Notes under the pieces: model-generated
The model's input: the letters and a program-made list of their open reading frames with translations, nothing else
What the model was told of the DNA's origin: nothing
Databases searched by the model: none
In this document: positions 1-9,014 of the stretch, piece by piece
How the letters are laid out: each line of letters opens with the position of its first letter
Position numbering within the stretch: the stretch's first letter is position 1
DNA from: Chloroflexota bacterium
GTDB taxonomy: Bacteria > Chloroflexota > Dehalococcoidia > Lucifugimonadales > UBA3495
Length of the DNA stretch: 64,000 nucleotides
Reading direction: 5' to 3'
Assembly: GCA_028875055.1 (NCBI GenBank)
Contig: JAPPGG010000045.1
Span: 1 to 64,000, forward strand
Translations under genes and position numbers: made by a program

Positions 1-24
1 CCATACCCGTATCCTTGACTCCCC

Positions 25-3000
25 CTATGTTACCATTTTGTCCACACGCCCTAGGGGGTTGTGCAGCTGCATTTCCTGGACCACTGTCGGACCGCTTCCC
101 TCAGCAATGGACGCGGAAACCGCCAGGGCCCCGTACAGCGCGCCGGGCGCGACCAGGCGGCCGAAGACCCTGTGGTCGGCCAGCCAGGAGGGGTCCGACG
201 GGAATAGTTCCGATTCAAACGTAATCTCACCGCGAGCTGACTCGTGCCGTTCCCCCAGCAGCGGATGTCCGACGCTGGCGCGTCGTTGCCTGGTTTCATC
301 AACCCAATAGCGCTCCCGCTGGAACGGGTAGCCTGGCATCGAAATACGGCGCCGGGACTCTCCCGCAAACAGACCTTCAAAAGAGACCTGCAGCCCGGCC
401 TCGTAGGCCTGGGCTACCGCATGGACGAAATCGCTTTCAGGCTCGGACGACGACCCATCCGACGGCGGCCGCGTCAGGCTGGCCAGGACGGCCGGCGACC
501 GGGAAGAGCCTGCAACGGGCCAAGCCAGCGCCGCCATGGGACCGAGCACGGCATGCGGGCCAATCTCCACCACCACGTCAATCCCCAGTGCCGCCAATGC
601 CCCCACGCCGGTGGCGAATGACACCGGCTCTCTCGCGTGACGCCTCCAGTAAGTGCCGTCCAGGGCCATGTCGCCCTCAACGGCGCTGCCGGTCAAGTTG
701 CTGATAAACGGGAGGGCGGGATGGTTAACCTTCACCGTGTCCAGGAATGCCTCCAGTTCGTCCAGGGCAGGGTCCAACAGGGTGCTGTGGAATGCCCTGG
801 TCGTATTCAATCGCCTTGCCCGGGTTCCGGTTGATTCGAGACGTTGCACTATGGCCTCGACCTCTTCAGCCGTCCCGCTGACCACCGTGTGAGCTCCGTT
901 GTCCGCCGCAATGCTGAGACCGACCCTGGCTGACTCGTTGAAAGCCTCGACTGCGGGGACCACCTGGGCCGCCGGCGCAAAGACCGCCGCCATGGCGCCC
1001 TGGGCCGTACGGGATAACAGTGAGCCCCGGGCGGCGGCGAGGCGCATGCCGTCCTCCAGGGAAAACACCCCGGAGGCCTGGGCCGCCGCCAATTCGCCGA
1101 CGCTATGGCCCAGCACCGCATCGGGCCGGATTCCCACGCTGGACCAGAGGGCGGTCAGGGCGCACTCCAGCGCATAGAGGGCGGGCTGCTCCCAGGCGGT
1201 GTCGCCTAGGTCTCCGCTCGCCCCGTCCCGACCGAACATCACGTCCAGCAGAGACGTGCCCCGGACGTCCTGGAAAACCGCCTCGCAGCGGTCCATGACG
1301 GCTCTCGCCACCGGCTCCCTCTCGTATAGAATTCGTCCCATGCCGACCCACTGGCTGCCCTGCCCGGTGTAAACAAAGGCTACCCTGGCTGCGATCCCAG
1401 ACCCCACCTCAGCGACGCCTCCGGCCAGGGCATCCAGCTGCCGGCGCAAGGAACCGGCATCGTGGAACACCACGCCGCTGCGGTACTCGAAGTGACTCCT
1501 GCCCACACTGGCTGTCCACGACAGATCAGACAGGGCCGGTTCCCAGTCGGCTCCCGCGCAGGCAACAGCTTCGGCATGGGTGTCAAGCCATGACCGGTGT
1601 CGCCCGGCCAGGTCCCTCAGCGCGCCTTCGGATTTGCCGGACAGCGGCAGAAGCCGGAGCGGGCGCTGTATGGAACCGTCGTCCGGCAAGGGCATGCCGG
1701 CCGGCTCCGCCGGCCCGGGGACTGCCACGGCCCGCGCCAAACCTGCCGGCACGGGATAGCGGGCCCCGGACTCGCCATCCTGGCCGACGTATTCCTCCAT
1801 CACGATGTGAGAGTTGGTTCCCGTGATACCAAAGGAGTTCACTCCCGCCAGTCGGGGCCTTCTGCCATGGTCCGGCCACTCCATCGTGGACGAAGTTACC
1901 TGCAGGGGATGGTTATCCCAGTCGAAAGCGGGGTTCGGGTTGTGGAAGTGCAGGTGCTTGGGGATCACTCCTCGCTTCAGGGCCAGCGCTGCCTTGATGA
2001 GTCCCGCCATACCTGCGGCCGACTCCAGGTGGCCCAGGTTGGTCTTCACGGACCCGGTGAGAATGGGACGGCTTGCGTCGCGTCCCTGCCCGTAGATGCT
2101 GGCCATGGCGTTGAGCTCGATAGGGTCGCCCACCGCCGTACCGGTGCCGTGCGCTTCCACAAAGTCAACCTCTGAAGGCAGAACTCCGGCGTCGGCAAGC
2201 GCCGCTTCCATAACCTGTTCCAGGGCCGGGGTGTGCGGGACAGTCAGGCCGATGCTGGCGCCGCCGTTGTTCACCGCCGATCCTCTGATGACCGCCCAAA
2301 TCGGATCGCCGTCGGCCTCTGCTTCACTCAGTCGTTTCAGGACGACGACGCCGCATCCTTCGCCCCGAACGTACCCGTTGGCTGAGGCGTCGAAGGTCTT
2401 GCACTGGCCGTCCGGTGACAGCATCATGGCATTGGCGCGCAGCTCGTATATTCGGGCGTTCAGGAGGGCCTGAACGCCACCTGCGATGGCCAGGTCAGCC
2501 TTGCCCTGCTGCAGGTCTGCCACCGCGTCATTCACGGCCACCATAGCCGACGCGCAGGCAGCATCGACCGCCTTTGCCGGCCCCATAAGGCCCAGCACGA
2601 AGGAGACCCGTCCGCTGGCGCCATTGAGGTTGGTGCCGGTGAGAGCGTAAAGACTCCCCGCAGCTTCTGTCTGCTGGCTGGAGTCCACCACCAGCATCCG
2701 GTACTCGTCGTTGCTGATACCGGCATAAACGCCGGTGCGGCTTCCCTTTAGTCCCGAGGGGTCAATTCCCGCGTCCTCGAGCGCGAGCCAGCTCGTCTCC
2801 AGCATCATGCGCTGCTGCGGGTCCAGCAGTTCCGCCTCGACTGGCGAAATTCGGAAGAAGGAGGCGTCGAACCGGTCCAGGTCCTCTACGAAGGCGCCGA
2901 AGCGGCAAGCCTCGTGGGAAAATTCAGGGTCCCTGATGAGATTGCCCAGGCGGCCCACTCCGGAGCCAGGCACACCCTCCGTTACCGCGTTTTTGCCCTC

Positions 3001-3162
3001 CACCAGCAACTGCCAGAAGGCATCAAGGTCGTTCGCGCCGGGAAAACGGCAGGCCATGCCAATGATGGCGATGGACTCCCCGTTTCGGGAAGCGCCCTGT
3101 TCCCGCTGCGCAGGCGCGGAGTCCGGCGGCCTCAAAGGATTGACATTTTCACTCGACATCAT
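25..3162 (-). CDS. Type I polyketide synthase, KS-AT-truncated DH
   Basis: This is a modular polyketide synthase protein that would condense malonyl units onto an acyl chain. The ketosynthase spans about residues 30-460, with active-site Cys203 in DAACASAM (the usual form is DTACSSSL), His338 in EAHGTGT and His378 in KTNLGH. The acyltransferase spans about 595-880, with Ser687 in GHSVGE and an AFHS motif at 790-793 that favours malonyl-CoA. A dehydratase begins near residue 966, with His997 in HRVFGRLVAP. The frame then stops at 25-27, after only about 80 residues of a domain that normally has about 280, and no KR or ACP follows in this protein. The gene is therefore frameshifted, interrupted or split just inside the window edge. 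Domain identity is very secure; the product is unknown. Confidence 0.93.
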   Translation of the reverse strand: MMSSENVNPLRPPDSAPAQREQGASRNGESIAIIGMACRFPGANDLDAFWQLLVEGKNAVTEGVPGSGVGRLGNLIRDPEFSHEACRFGAFVEDLDRFDASFFRISPVEAELLDPQQRMMLETSWLALEDAGIDPSGLKGSRTGVYAGISNDEYRMLVVDSSQQTEAAGSLYALTGTNLNGASGRVSFVLGLMGPAKAVDAACASAMVAVNDAVADLQQGKADLAIAGGVQALLNARIYELRANAMMLSPDGQCKTFDASANGYVRGEGCGVVVLKRLSEAEADGDPIWAVIRGSAVNNGGASIGLTVPHTPALEQVMEAALADAGVLPSEVDFVEAHGTGTAVGDPIELNAMASIYGQGRDASRPILTGSVKTNLGHLESAAGMAGLIKAALALKRGVIPKHLHFHNPNPAFDWDNHPLQVTSSTMEWPDHGRRPRLAGVNSFGITGTNSHIVMEEYVGQDGESGARYPVPAGLARAVAVPGPAEPAGMPLPDDGSIQRPLRLLPLSGKSEGALRDLAGRHRSWLDTHAEAVACAGADWEPALSDLSWTASVGRSHFEYRSGVVFHDAGSLRRQLDALAGGVAEVGSGIAARVAFVYTGQGSQWVGMGRILYEREPVARAVMDRCEAVFQDVRGTSLLDVMFGRDGASGDLGDTAWEQPALYALECALTALWSSVGIRPDAVLGHSVGELAAAQASGVFSLEDGMRLAAARGSLLSRTAQGAMAAVFAPAAQVVPAVEAFNESARVGLSIAADNGAHTVVSGTAEEVEAIVQRLESTGTRARRLNTTRAFHSTLLDPALDELEAFLDTVKVNHPALPFISNLTGSAVEGDMALDGTYWRRHAREPVSFATGVGALAALGIDVVVEIGPHAVLGPMAALAWPVAGSSRSPAVLASLTRPPSDGSSSEPESDFVHAVAQAYEAGLQVSFEGLFAGESRRRISMPGYPFQRERYWVDETRQRRASVGHPLLGERHESARGEITFESELFPSDPSWLADHRVFGRLVAPGALYGALAVSASIAEGSGPTVVQEMQLHNPLGRVDKMVT

Positions 3163-3727
3163 CAGGCACCTACCCTCTCGGACCGGTGTACCGGCATTAA
3201 CTTTCCACGATTAAAATTGTTGGGCCCCGGGCTGGGTGGAGTTAGTTTTAATTATGGTATTGATATTGATTGTACGGAAGAAATGGCCGAAGTGCATCCC
3301 ATTGCATCGCGGGGAGACTGGGCAATCGCGTCTTACATAGAGGCTGGTACTTCAAGAACTGGTAATGCCGCCCTTAGCCCTTCGGCCCGGCTCAGGGTGA
3401 CAGTTAGTTAAGGCGCGATTGCACTGACAGTGGGGGCTGGCCAGCCACCCATGTTCCTGAACGTCAACTCCGGGCTAACGTGTCATACCGGGCCCAGGCA
3501 GAGGGGTGCGGCTGCTGACGGACCCGCACTGTATTCGTCAGTCCGCAGAGGTACTCCAGGGGGAAGTAGCAAGTTGGGGGGCGAAGCGGGCGCGACACTG
3601 TCGTGAAGGGCGAACTTCCAGGCGGCTATCGTTCCGAATTGCGGCCGCTTGCCCGGTTGCGGGCGTTGAGGAAGTTGGAAGACGCTTCAGGCTGCCGGGG
3701 TCGGGCGCTGGTGATAGCCCGGCTGCT
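3163..3727. other. Intergenic region with AT-rich leader and one repeat
   Basis: No gene is visible here. Positions 3232-3290 are notably AT-rich and may hold the promoter of the leftward polyketide synthase gene, but no clear -35/-10 pair can be named. A copy of the dispersed repeat family lies at 3318-3426. The remainder up to 3727 shows nothing recognisable. Confidence 0.5.
3318..3426. repeat. Short copy of the CAGGGCAATCGCG repeat family
   Basis: The left end reads CTGGGCAATCGCG and the right end CGCGATTGCACTG, forming imperfect terminal inverted repeats. The interior carries the GCCCTTCGGCCCGGCTCAGG segment and the TTAAGGCGCGATTG end shared with the copy at 5937-6044. No target duplication is visible, so this looks like an older, decayed insertion. 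Confidence 0.7.
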
Positions 3728-4183
3728 TCAGCACACGGTAGGGAAATCGTCGCCTTCAAAGAGGCCATTCTCCCGCTGGAGACCGCGGACATAGCAGATG
3801 ATGCTGTCCACCTCTGGCTCATTCAAGCCGGCGACGGGGGCCATATTGCCGAAAGTCCAGTGGTGCTGGCGTACACCCACCTTTACGGCATTGTGAAAGC
3901 TGGTATCGGGGTGATGGCCGGGATGGTAAACCCGGTGGATCAGAGTTGGGCCCAGGTCGGTGCCGGCCGCCTCCAGCCCGTGGCAGGCGGAGCACTTGGC
4001 ATTGAACAGTTCTTCGCCGTTCTGGGCCATGATGGCGCGGCTCGTCTCAGGAGTCGTACCTTCTCTTTGGGACCCGTTGCTGCCGGAACCGTCGTCACCC
4101 TGGCACCCTGCCATTAGCAAGCAGGCCAACAGGAACAGCAGGCCGACCTTAATGTGCAGGCTTCTCCGACTGCGTGCGCTCAT
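3728..4183 (-). CDS. Cytochrome c lipoprotein
   Basis: This is a predicted membrane-anchored class I cytochrome c of 151 residues. A signal peptide with a lipobox ending in LLMAGC is followed by a Gly/Ser-rich linker and one heme-binding CSACH motif; GNMAPVAGL supplies a likely distal Met ligand. It should act outside the membrane as a small electron carrier. I placed the start at 4183, where the signal peptide begins (MSARSRR); longer versions from 4216 or 4270 add non-signal sequence, and the 4270 version overlaps the upstream monooxygenase gene. It lies 58 bases downstream of that gene and is probably co-transcribed with it. The electron partner is unknown. Confidence 0.8.
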   Translation of the reverse strand: MSARSRRSLHIKVGLLFLLACLLMAGCQGDDGSGSNGSQREGTTPETSRAIMAQNGEELFNAKCSACHGLEAAGTDLGPTLIHRVYHPGHHPDTSFHNAVKVGVRQHHWTFGNMAPVAGLNEPEVDSIICYVRGLQRENGLFEGDDFPTVC

Positions 4184-4241
4184 AAAGCCAGGCAAGAGCC
4201 CGACAATCCCAGCCATTGATAATCTGGTCCGCAAAATACGG

Positions 4242-5864
4242 TCACTCGAGAAGGAACCCTTCGTAGCCATTGGCCGCCACGTCAGCGCGCTTGGCCCTCA
4301 TTACGGGAGCGGTGTCCGGGCTGGTCAACAGGGCCCGGGCTTTCCCTGGAATGTTGGCGCCCACAAACCACGAGTTGGCCTGGCTGCGAAGAATTTTGGA
4401 GCCGGCTTCATTGACGTGGTTTACCCAGTCATCCTCCGCCTCGATGGTAGGGGAAATGCGGACGTATTCGTTCTCCCGAACGTAGCGGATGCACTCGGTT
4501 ACCCATTCAACCAGAGGTTCGGCGGCGCGCACAAAGTTTCCGACCGAGGCTGCGTTGATGGTGAACATGTTGGGGAACCCACTGCTCTGAATGCCCAGGT
4601 AGGTACGGGGGCCGCTGCTGAACTTGTCCCGGAGCAGTTCGCCGCCGACTCCCCTGATGTCGATCCGGTTCAGCGAGCCGGTCACGGCGTCGTACCCGGT
4701 GGCGAAGATGATGACGTCCAGGTCATATTCGGCGTCGGCGGTCTTAAGCCCTGTGGGAGTCAGGCGCTGGATGGGGGCTTTCTTGACGTCCACCAGCAGC
4801 ACGTTGTCCCGGTTATAAACCTCGTAGTAGCCACTCTCGCAGGGGAGCCGCTTGGAACCGAACATGTGGTCCTTGGGCACGAGCATCTCGGCGACTTTGG
4901 GGTCATGCACGCGCTCTCTGATCTTGTTCCGGACGAACTCGGCGTAATCCTCGTTGGCTTCCCCGGGCAACATTACGTCGTAAAAGTTGGACAGCCACTT
5001 GGCAAAACCTGGTTCCTGCCATAACCGCTCATACTGTTCCTCCCGCTCTTCGGCGGATACCTCGAGGGCGGAGCGGGGGTCGAACATGTGAACAAAGGAG
5101 CCCGCCGTTTCGCTGCAGCGGCGAAATATTTCGGGGTAGCTGGCCTTGATTTCCCGCTGCATTTCATCAGTGATGGGAGCATTGCGCAGAGGGGCACAGA
5201 AATTGGGTGTGCGCTGGAACACGGTGAGGTGCCCCACTTCCCGGGCGATTTCGGTGATCAACTGGACCGCGGTGGCCCCGGTGCCAATTACGCCCACCCG
5301 CTTTCCGGCGAGGTCCATTCCCTCTTTGGGCCACCGGCCGGTGTGGCACCACTGACCCTGGTAGGTATCCAGACCCTCGAAGTCAGGAATGTAGTGGGCG
5401 GAAAGCAGGCCAACTGCGGTAACCAGGAAAGGCGCCCGGGCCCGGTGGCCGTCGGCGATTTCTACCAGCCAGGTGTTGCGGTCCTCCTCGAAGGTACAGG
5501 AAGCCACCCGGGAGTTGAAGCGAATGTCCCGCTTCAGATCGAACTTGTCGGCCACGTAGTTCAGGTAGCGTTCGTTTTCAGGCTGGCCGGAGTAGAGCTC
5601 CTTCCAGTCCCATTCCTGGAGCAGTTCTTCAGAAAAGGAATAGCCGTAGCTGAAGCTCTCGGAATCGAACCTGGCGCCGGGATACCGGTTCCAGTACCAG
5701 GTGCCGCCTACGCCGTCGCCATCCTCAAATACCCTGACCGCCATGCCCATTTTGCGCAGGCAATACAGTTGATAAAGCCCGGTGACCCCGGCGCCTATGA
5801 CTATGGCGTCGAAGTATTCTACCGGGCCGGTGGGGACAGCCTTTTCCAATCGTTGCGCAGCCAT
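4242..5864 (-). CDS. Flavin-containing Baeyer-Villiger-type monooxygenase
   Basis: This 540-residue protein is a class B flavoprotein monooxygenase of the cyclohexanone monooxygenase type, which uses FAD, NADPH and O2 to insert oxygen next to a ketone. An N-terminal GAGVTG binds FAD and is followed by GGTWYWNRYPGARFD. The family fingerprint appears as YQGQWCHTGRWP (consensus FxGxxxHTxxWP), and a second dinucleotide motif, GTGATA, binds NADPH. The start at 5864 has a GGAG seven bases upstream; an in-frame start 18 codons earlier adds an unconserved tail. Expansion of these enzymes is a known trait of SAR202-type Chloroflexota, where oxidation of recalcitrant organic carbon has been proposed. 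The substrate cannot be read from sequence. Confidence 0.92.
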   Translation of the reverse strand: MAAQRLEKAVPTGPVEYFDAIVIGAGVTGLYQLYCLRKMGMAVRVFEDGDGVGGTWYWNRYPGARFDSESFSYGYSFSEELLQEWDWKELYSGQPENERYLNYVADKFDLKRDIRFNSRVASCTFEEDRNTWLVEIADGHRARAPFLVTAVGLLSAHYIPDFEGLDTYQGQWCHTGRWPKEGMDLAGKRVGVIGTGATAVQLITEIAREVGHLTVFQRTPNFCAPLRNAPITDEMQREIKASYPEIFRRCSETAGSFVHMFDPRSALEVSAEEREEQYERLWQEPGFAKWLSNFYDVMLPGEANEDYAEFVRNKIRERVHDPKVAEMLVPKDHMFGSKRLPCESGYYEVYNRDNVLLVDVKKAPIQRLTPTGLKTADAEYDLDVIIFATGYDAVTGSLNRIDIRGVGGELLRDKFSSGPRTYLGIQSSGFPNMFTINAASVGNFVRAAEPLVEWVTECIRYVRENEYVRISPTIEAEDDWVNHVNEAGSKILRSQANSWFVGANIPGKARALLTSPDTAPVMRAKRADVAANGYEGFLLE

Positions 5865-5936
5865 ATCTGTTTCTCCGGCAAGAGGAGTGAGGCTAAATAT
5901 ACCAAAAAAGCCGTACAAAACCGAGGCCCTGCAATT

Positions 5937-6044
5937 CAGCGCAATCGCGTCTTGAATATAGGCTGATTCATTAAAAGGTGGTCATGTGCCCCTGGGCCCT
6001 TCCGGCCGGCCCAGGGTGACGTCAGTTAAGGCGCGATTGCCCTG
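5937..6044. repeat. MITE-like copy with exact 10-bp target duplication
   Basis: This 108-bp element has ends CAGCGCAATCGCG and CGCGATTGCCCTG as terminal inverted repeats. It is bracketed by the direct repeat CCCTGCAATT at 5927-5936 and 6045-6054, a perfect 10-bp target-site duplication. It carries no open frame. It sits between the divergent monooxygenase and permease genes, about 90 bases upstream of the permease promoter. Confidence 0.85.
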
Positions 6045-6135
6045 CCCTGCAATTTCGGGGCTGATCAACTGGCGATGGGCATGATCTGTTATGTGGCAGA
6101 CAAAAGCCAGCGGACCGTTAGGGGTCGATTTCCCT

Positions 6136-6144
6136 TGATATAAT
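6136..6144 (+). promoter_or_regulatory. Extended -10 promoter of the permease gene
   Basis: TGATATAAT is a perfect extended -10 element (TGn followed by TATAAT at 6139-6144). No good -35 hexamer lies 16-18 bases upstream, as is usual for extended -10 promoters. Transcription would begin near 6151, about 44 bases before the TTG start codon at 6195. Confidence 0.6.
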
Positions 6145-6194
6145 GTACCAACTCTCGGGCTACCCCCTGGCCCGGTATCACTGGAGGAGTTCCC

Positions 6195-7934
6195 TTGGCT
6201 GCTTCTGAGATTAACGAACACGTCCGTTACGAACCCAGCGAGAGCCCTCCTACGCCCATCGCGGTGGGGGCAGCCGCGCAAGCCACCATTCTAATGATTA
6301 CTCCGGTGGTCCTGACGGTGGTCATCGTGCTGCGCATTGCCGACCAGCCGCAGGAATTGATCGTCTGGGGAGCGTTCGGCGCGTTGCTGGTGAGCGGACT
6401 GACCACCATCCTGCAGGCGGCGGGCGTCGGGCGGTTCGGGTCGGGCCACGTACTGCTCATGGGAACCTCGGGGGCGTTCATAGCAGTATGCATAGCTGCA
6501 TTGTCCACGGCTGGACCGGCTACCATGGCCAGCCTGATAGTGGTGTCGTCCCTGTTCCAGTTTCTGCTGGCTTACCGCCTGTCGGTGCTCCGGAGAATTT
6601 TCACGCCCGTGGTAACCGGGACTGTGATCATGCTGATAGCGGCGACGGTATTTCCGGTGGTTTTCGACTCGCTTACCGACGTCCCCGAGGGTACCCACGG
6701 GGCGGGGGCGCCGCTGGCCGCGGGCATTACCATTCTAATAGTGACCGGGCTGGTCATAAGGGGACCGGCGAAACTCCGCTTGTGGTCGCCGATCATCGGC
6801 ATAATTGCGGGCTCCGCAGTTGGGGCTACCTTTGGAATGTATGACGTCCAACCAATTCTGGATGCCCCATGGTTCGGGGTGCCTTTCGGTTCGTGGCCTG
6901 GACTGGACCTGACGCCGGACCACAAGTTCTGGGCGCTGCTGCCGGCCTTCGTCATAGTCACGCTGGTAGGGGCAATTGAAACCATCGGGGACGGCGTGGC
7001 CATCCAGAGGGTTTCGCAGCGGCGGCGGCAGGCGACGGACTTCCGTGTGGTGCAGGGCGCGCTTAACGCGGACGGCACTGGCAACCTGCTGTCGGGCCTG
7101 GCCGGCACCCTGCCGAACACCACCTATTCGACCAGCATCTCTCTCGCGGAGGTTACGGGGATAGGGTCGCGGCGCGTGGGAATATACATCGGAGCCCTCA
7201 TCGCGGCGACGGCCTTCTTCCCCAAGGTGGCCGCCTTGATAATCGCCATACCCACGCCCGTGGCGGCGGCGTACATTACGGTGCTTCTGGGGCTGCTCTT
7301 CGTGCAGGGAATGAAGATTGTCATTCAGGACGGGGTGGACCACAGGAAGGCCACGGTGGCGGGGGTAGCCTTCTGGCTGGGCACCGGCTTCCAGAACCAG
7401 TGGATATTCGGAGACATGCTGGGGGAGGGGTTCCTGGCAGTGCTACTGGGGAACGGGATGACCTCGGGGGCCATTGTGGCTGTTGCGATGGTGGCCTTCC
7501 TGGAACTCACCTCGGCGCGCCGCCGCAAGCTGGTTTTGAATATGGACGAAGAGGCCTTGCCCAAGCTGAGAGAGTTTCTCAGCCAGTTTGCATCGAGAGC
7601 AGGTTGGAACGAGGAATCCACCCACCGGCTGGCGTTGGTGGGCGAGGAGACTCTGCACAGCATCGCCTCGGAGACGGACGATGAGGAGGACAGCCGCCCG
7701 CGCCGCCTGATGGTGAAAATACGGCACGCGACGGGAGGGGCCGAGCTGGAGTTTGTGTCCGGCCACCAGGGCGACAACCTGGAGGACCAGCTGACCTACC
7801 TGCAGGAGCCCTCGGACGTCCCCGAAGTACGGGAGATTTCATTCAGGCTGCTGCGTCACTACGCATCGTCGGTGCGGCACCAGAAATACCACGGTATCGA
7901 CGTGGTGTCGGTGGACGTGGCGGGTTCCCGGTAG
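6195..7934 (+). CDS. NCS2-family permease with C-terminal ATPase-like domain
   Basis: The first ~440 residues form a multi-helix inner-membrane transporter resembling the uracil/xanthine permease (NCS2) superfamily, with many hydrophobic segments and the conserved stretch around VGAIETIGDG and GNLLSGLAGTLPNT. The substrate is probably a nucleobase or related anion. Residues from about 449 (MDEEALPKLREFL) to 579 are soluble and resemble an anti-sigma/HATPase-like fold: a helix with RLALVGEETLHSI, then alternating strands. This tail is not part of normal NCS2 proteins of about 430-460 residues. The start is TTG at 6195, set by a strong GGAGGAG at 6183-6189; no ATG fits as well. The permease part is secure; the tail assignment is tentative. 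Confidence 0.85.
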   Translation: MAASEINEHVRYEPSESPPTPIAVGAAAQATILMITPVVLTVVIVLRIADQPQELIVWGAFGALLVSGLTTILQAAGVGRFGSGHVLLMGTSGAFIAVCIAALSTAGPATMASLIVVSSLFQFLLAYRLSVLRRIFTPVVTGTVIMLIAATVFPVVFDSLTDVPEGTHGAGAPLAAGITILIVTGLVIRGPAKLRLWSPIIGIIAGSAVGATFGMYDVQPILDAPWFGVPFGSWPGLDLTPDHKFWALLPAFVIVTLVGAIETIGDGVAIQRVSQRRRQATDFRVVQGALNADGTGNLLSGLAGTLPNTTYSTSISLAEVTGIGSRRVGIYIGALIAATAFFPKVAALIIAIPTPVAAAYITVLLGLLFVQGMKIVIQDGVDHRKATVAGVAFWLGTGFQNQWIFGDMLGEGFLAVLLGNGMTSGAIVAVAMVAFLELTSARRRKLVLNMDEEALPKLREFLSQFASRAGWNEESTHRLALVGEETLHSIASETDDEEDSRPRRLMVKIRHATGGAELEFVSGHQGDNLEDQLTYLQEPSDVPEVREISFRLLRHYASSVRHQKYHGIDVVSVDVAGSR

Positions 7935-7966
7935 GGCCGCCGCGACAGGGGAGGGGCCAGCGGGAA

Positions 7967-8842
7967 TCAGTTGCCGCCCAGGCGGTGACTGTCCAGGTAG
8001 CGTCGGGCCGATGCCAGCACCATGTCCGGGTCCTCCATTGCAACGAAGTGGGATCCCCGGGGCAGGGTCTCCATCCGGGCCCCCTTTACCTCGTTGAGGA
8101 AGTACTTGATCTCGTCACTGTTGCGGGCGCCCTCGTCCGGGTAGTTGCCGGTATTGCCCAGCAGCAACAGGTACTCGCCGCCCAGCCCCTTCAGGTAGGG
8201 AGTGGGATTGAGGGAGTGGCGCGCCTCGTAGTAGATGGCCTCGACCTCGGTGGGACACTTGAGCTCGGCCTTGCCGTCGTCGAGCAGCCGGGTCCCGCCG
8301 TAAATGTAATCACGCACCGCGTCGTCGATCCAGGTGCTGAACACCCGGCGGTTGCGGTAAGCGTCGTACATTACTTCGCGAGACTCCCACACGGCCCGCT
8401 TGTTGCGGGTCCGGTTCATTCGCTCTTCACGCTCTTCCGGGTTATAGACCTCCAGCGCCGGCCCGACGCGGGTGTCCACCAGCACAGTGGGGCCCATGGT
8501 GCCGGGGGCCTTGTGGTTGGCAATCATTATGGTCATTCCACCGGCGGAATGACCAATGGCGTAGGGAGGCTGGGCGGGGTTCAGGGCCCGCACCAATCCA
8601 ACGACGTCCTCGGCCATGTTATCGAAGGTGTAGCCACCCGGTTTGTCGGTATCGCCGTGGCCCCGAAGGTCCAGGGAGAGGACGTGATAGTCCCGGGCCA
8701 GGTCCTCGCCCAGGGGACGCCAGACCATGGCGCACAAGCCTATGCCATGGGTCATTATCAGCGGCGGATTTGACGGGTCACCCCAGGAGAGGCAGTGCAG
8801 GTTGATGCCATTGGCCTGAAAATATTTGCTGGTGGGTTCCAA
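7967..8842 (-). CDS. Alpha/beta hydrolase
   Basis: This 291-residue alpha/beta-hydrolase-fold enzyme shows the oxyanion region THGIGLCAMVW, the strand DLRGHGDTDKP, a nucleophile elbow GHSAGG and a C-terminal catalytic His in LPRGSHFVAMEDP. The family includes esterases, haloalkane dehalogenases and C-C bond hydrolases, and the substrate is not evident. I chose a TTG start at 8842 because GGAGG lies five bases upstream; a GTG at 8887 would add 15 residues without a ribosome site. The gene converges on the permease gene with 32 bases between the stop codons. Confidence 0.87.
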   Translation of the reverse strand: MEPTSKYFQANGINLHCLSWGDPSNPPLIMTHGIGLCAMVWRPLGEDLARDYHVLSLDLRGHGDTDKPGGYTFDNMAEDVVGLVRALNPAQPPYAIGHSAGGMTIMIANHKAPGTMGPTVLVDTRVGPALEVYNPEEREERMNRTRNKRAVWESREVMYDAYRNRRVFSTWIDDAVRDYIYGGTRLLDDGKAELKCPTEVEAIYYEARHSLNPTPYLKGLGGEYLLLLGNTGNYPDEGARNSDEIKYFLNEVKGARMETLPRGSHFVAMEDPDMVLASARRYLDSHRLGGN

Positions 8843-9014
8843 GGTTTCCTCCGGACTTTTTATCCACTGATGGGCACGAGTAATCACTAACTCGGGTATG
8901 CTGGTTCAAGGGCCAGAGCGGAGTAAGGCGAGTCTCCTAAGGGACGGCGCCTGGTTACCGGCTTTCGACGGTATAGGGGGTTGGGTGGGCCGGGCCGCTC
9001 TTCGGGGCTCAGGG

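Noticed and set aside
3960-5024. 354-codon plus-strand frame opposite the monooxygenase
   Set aside because: Antisense shadow of a gene with FAD and BVMO motifs.
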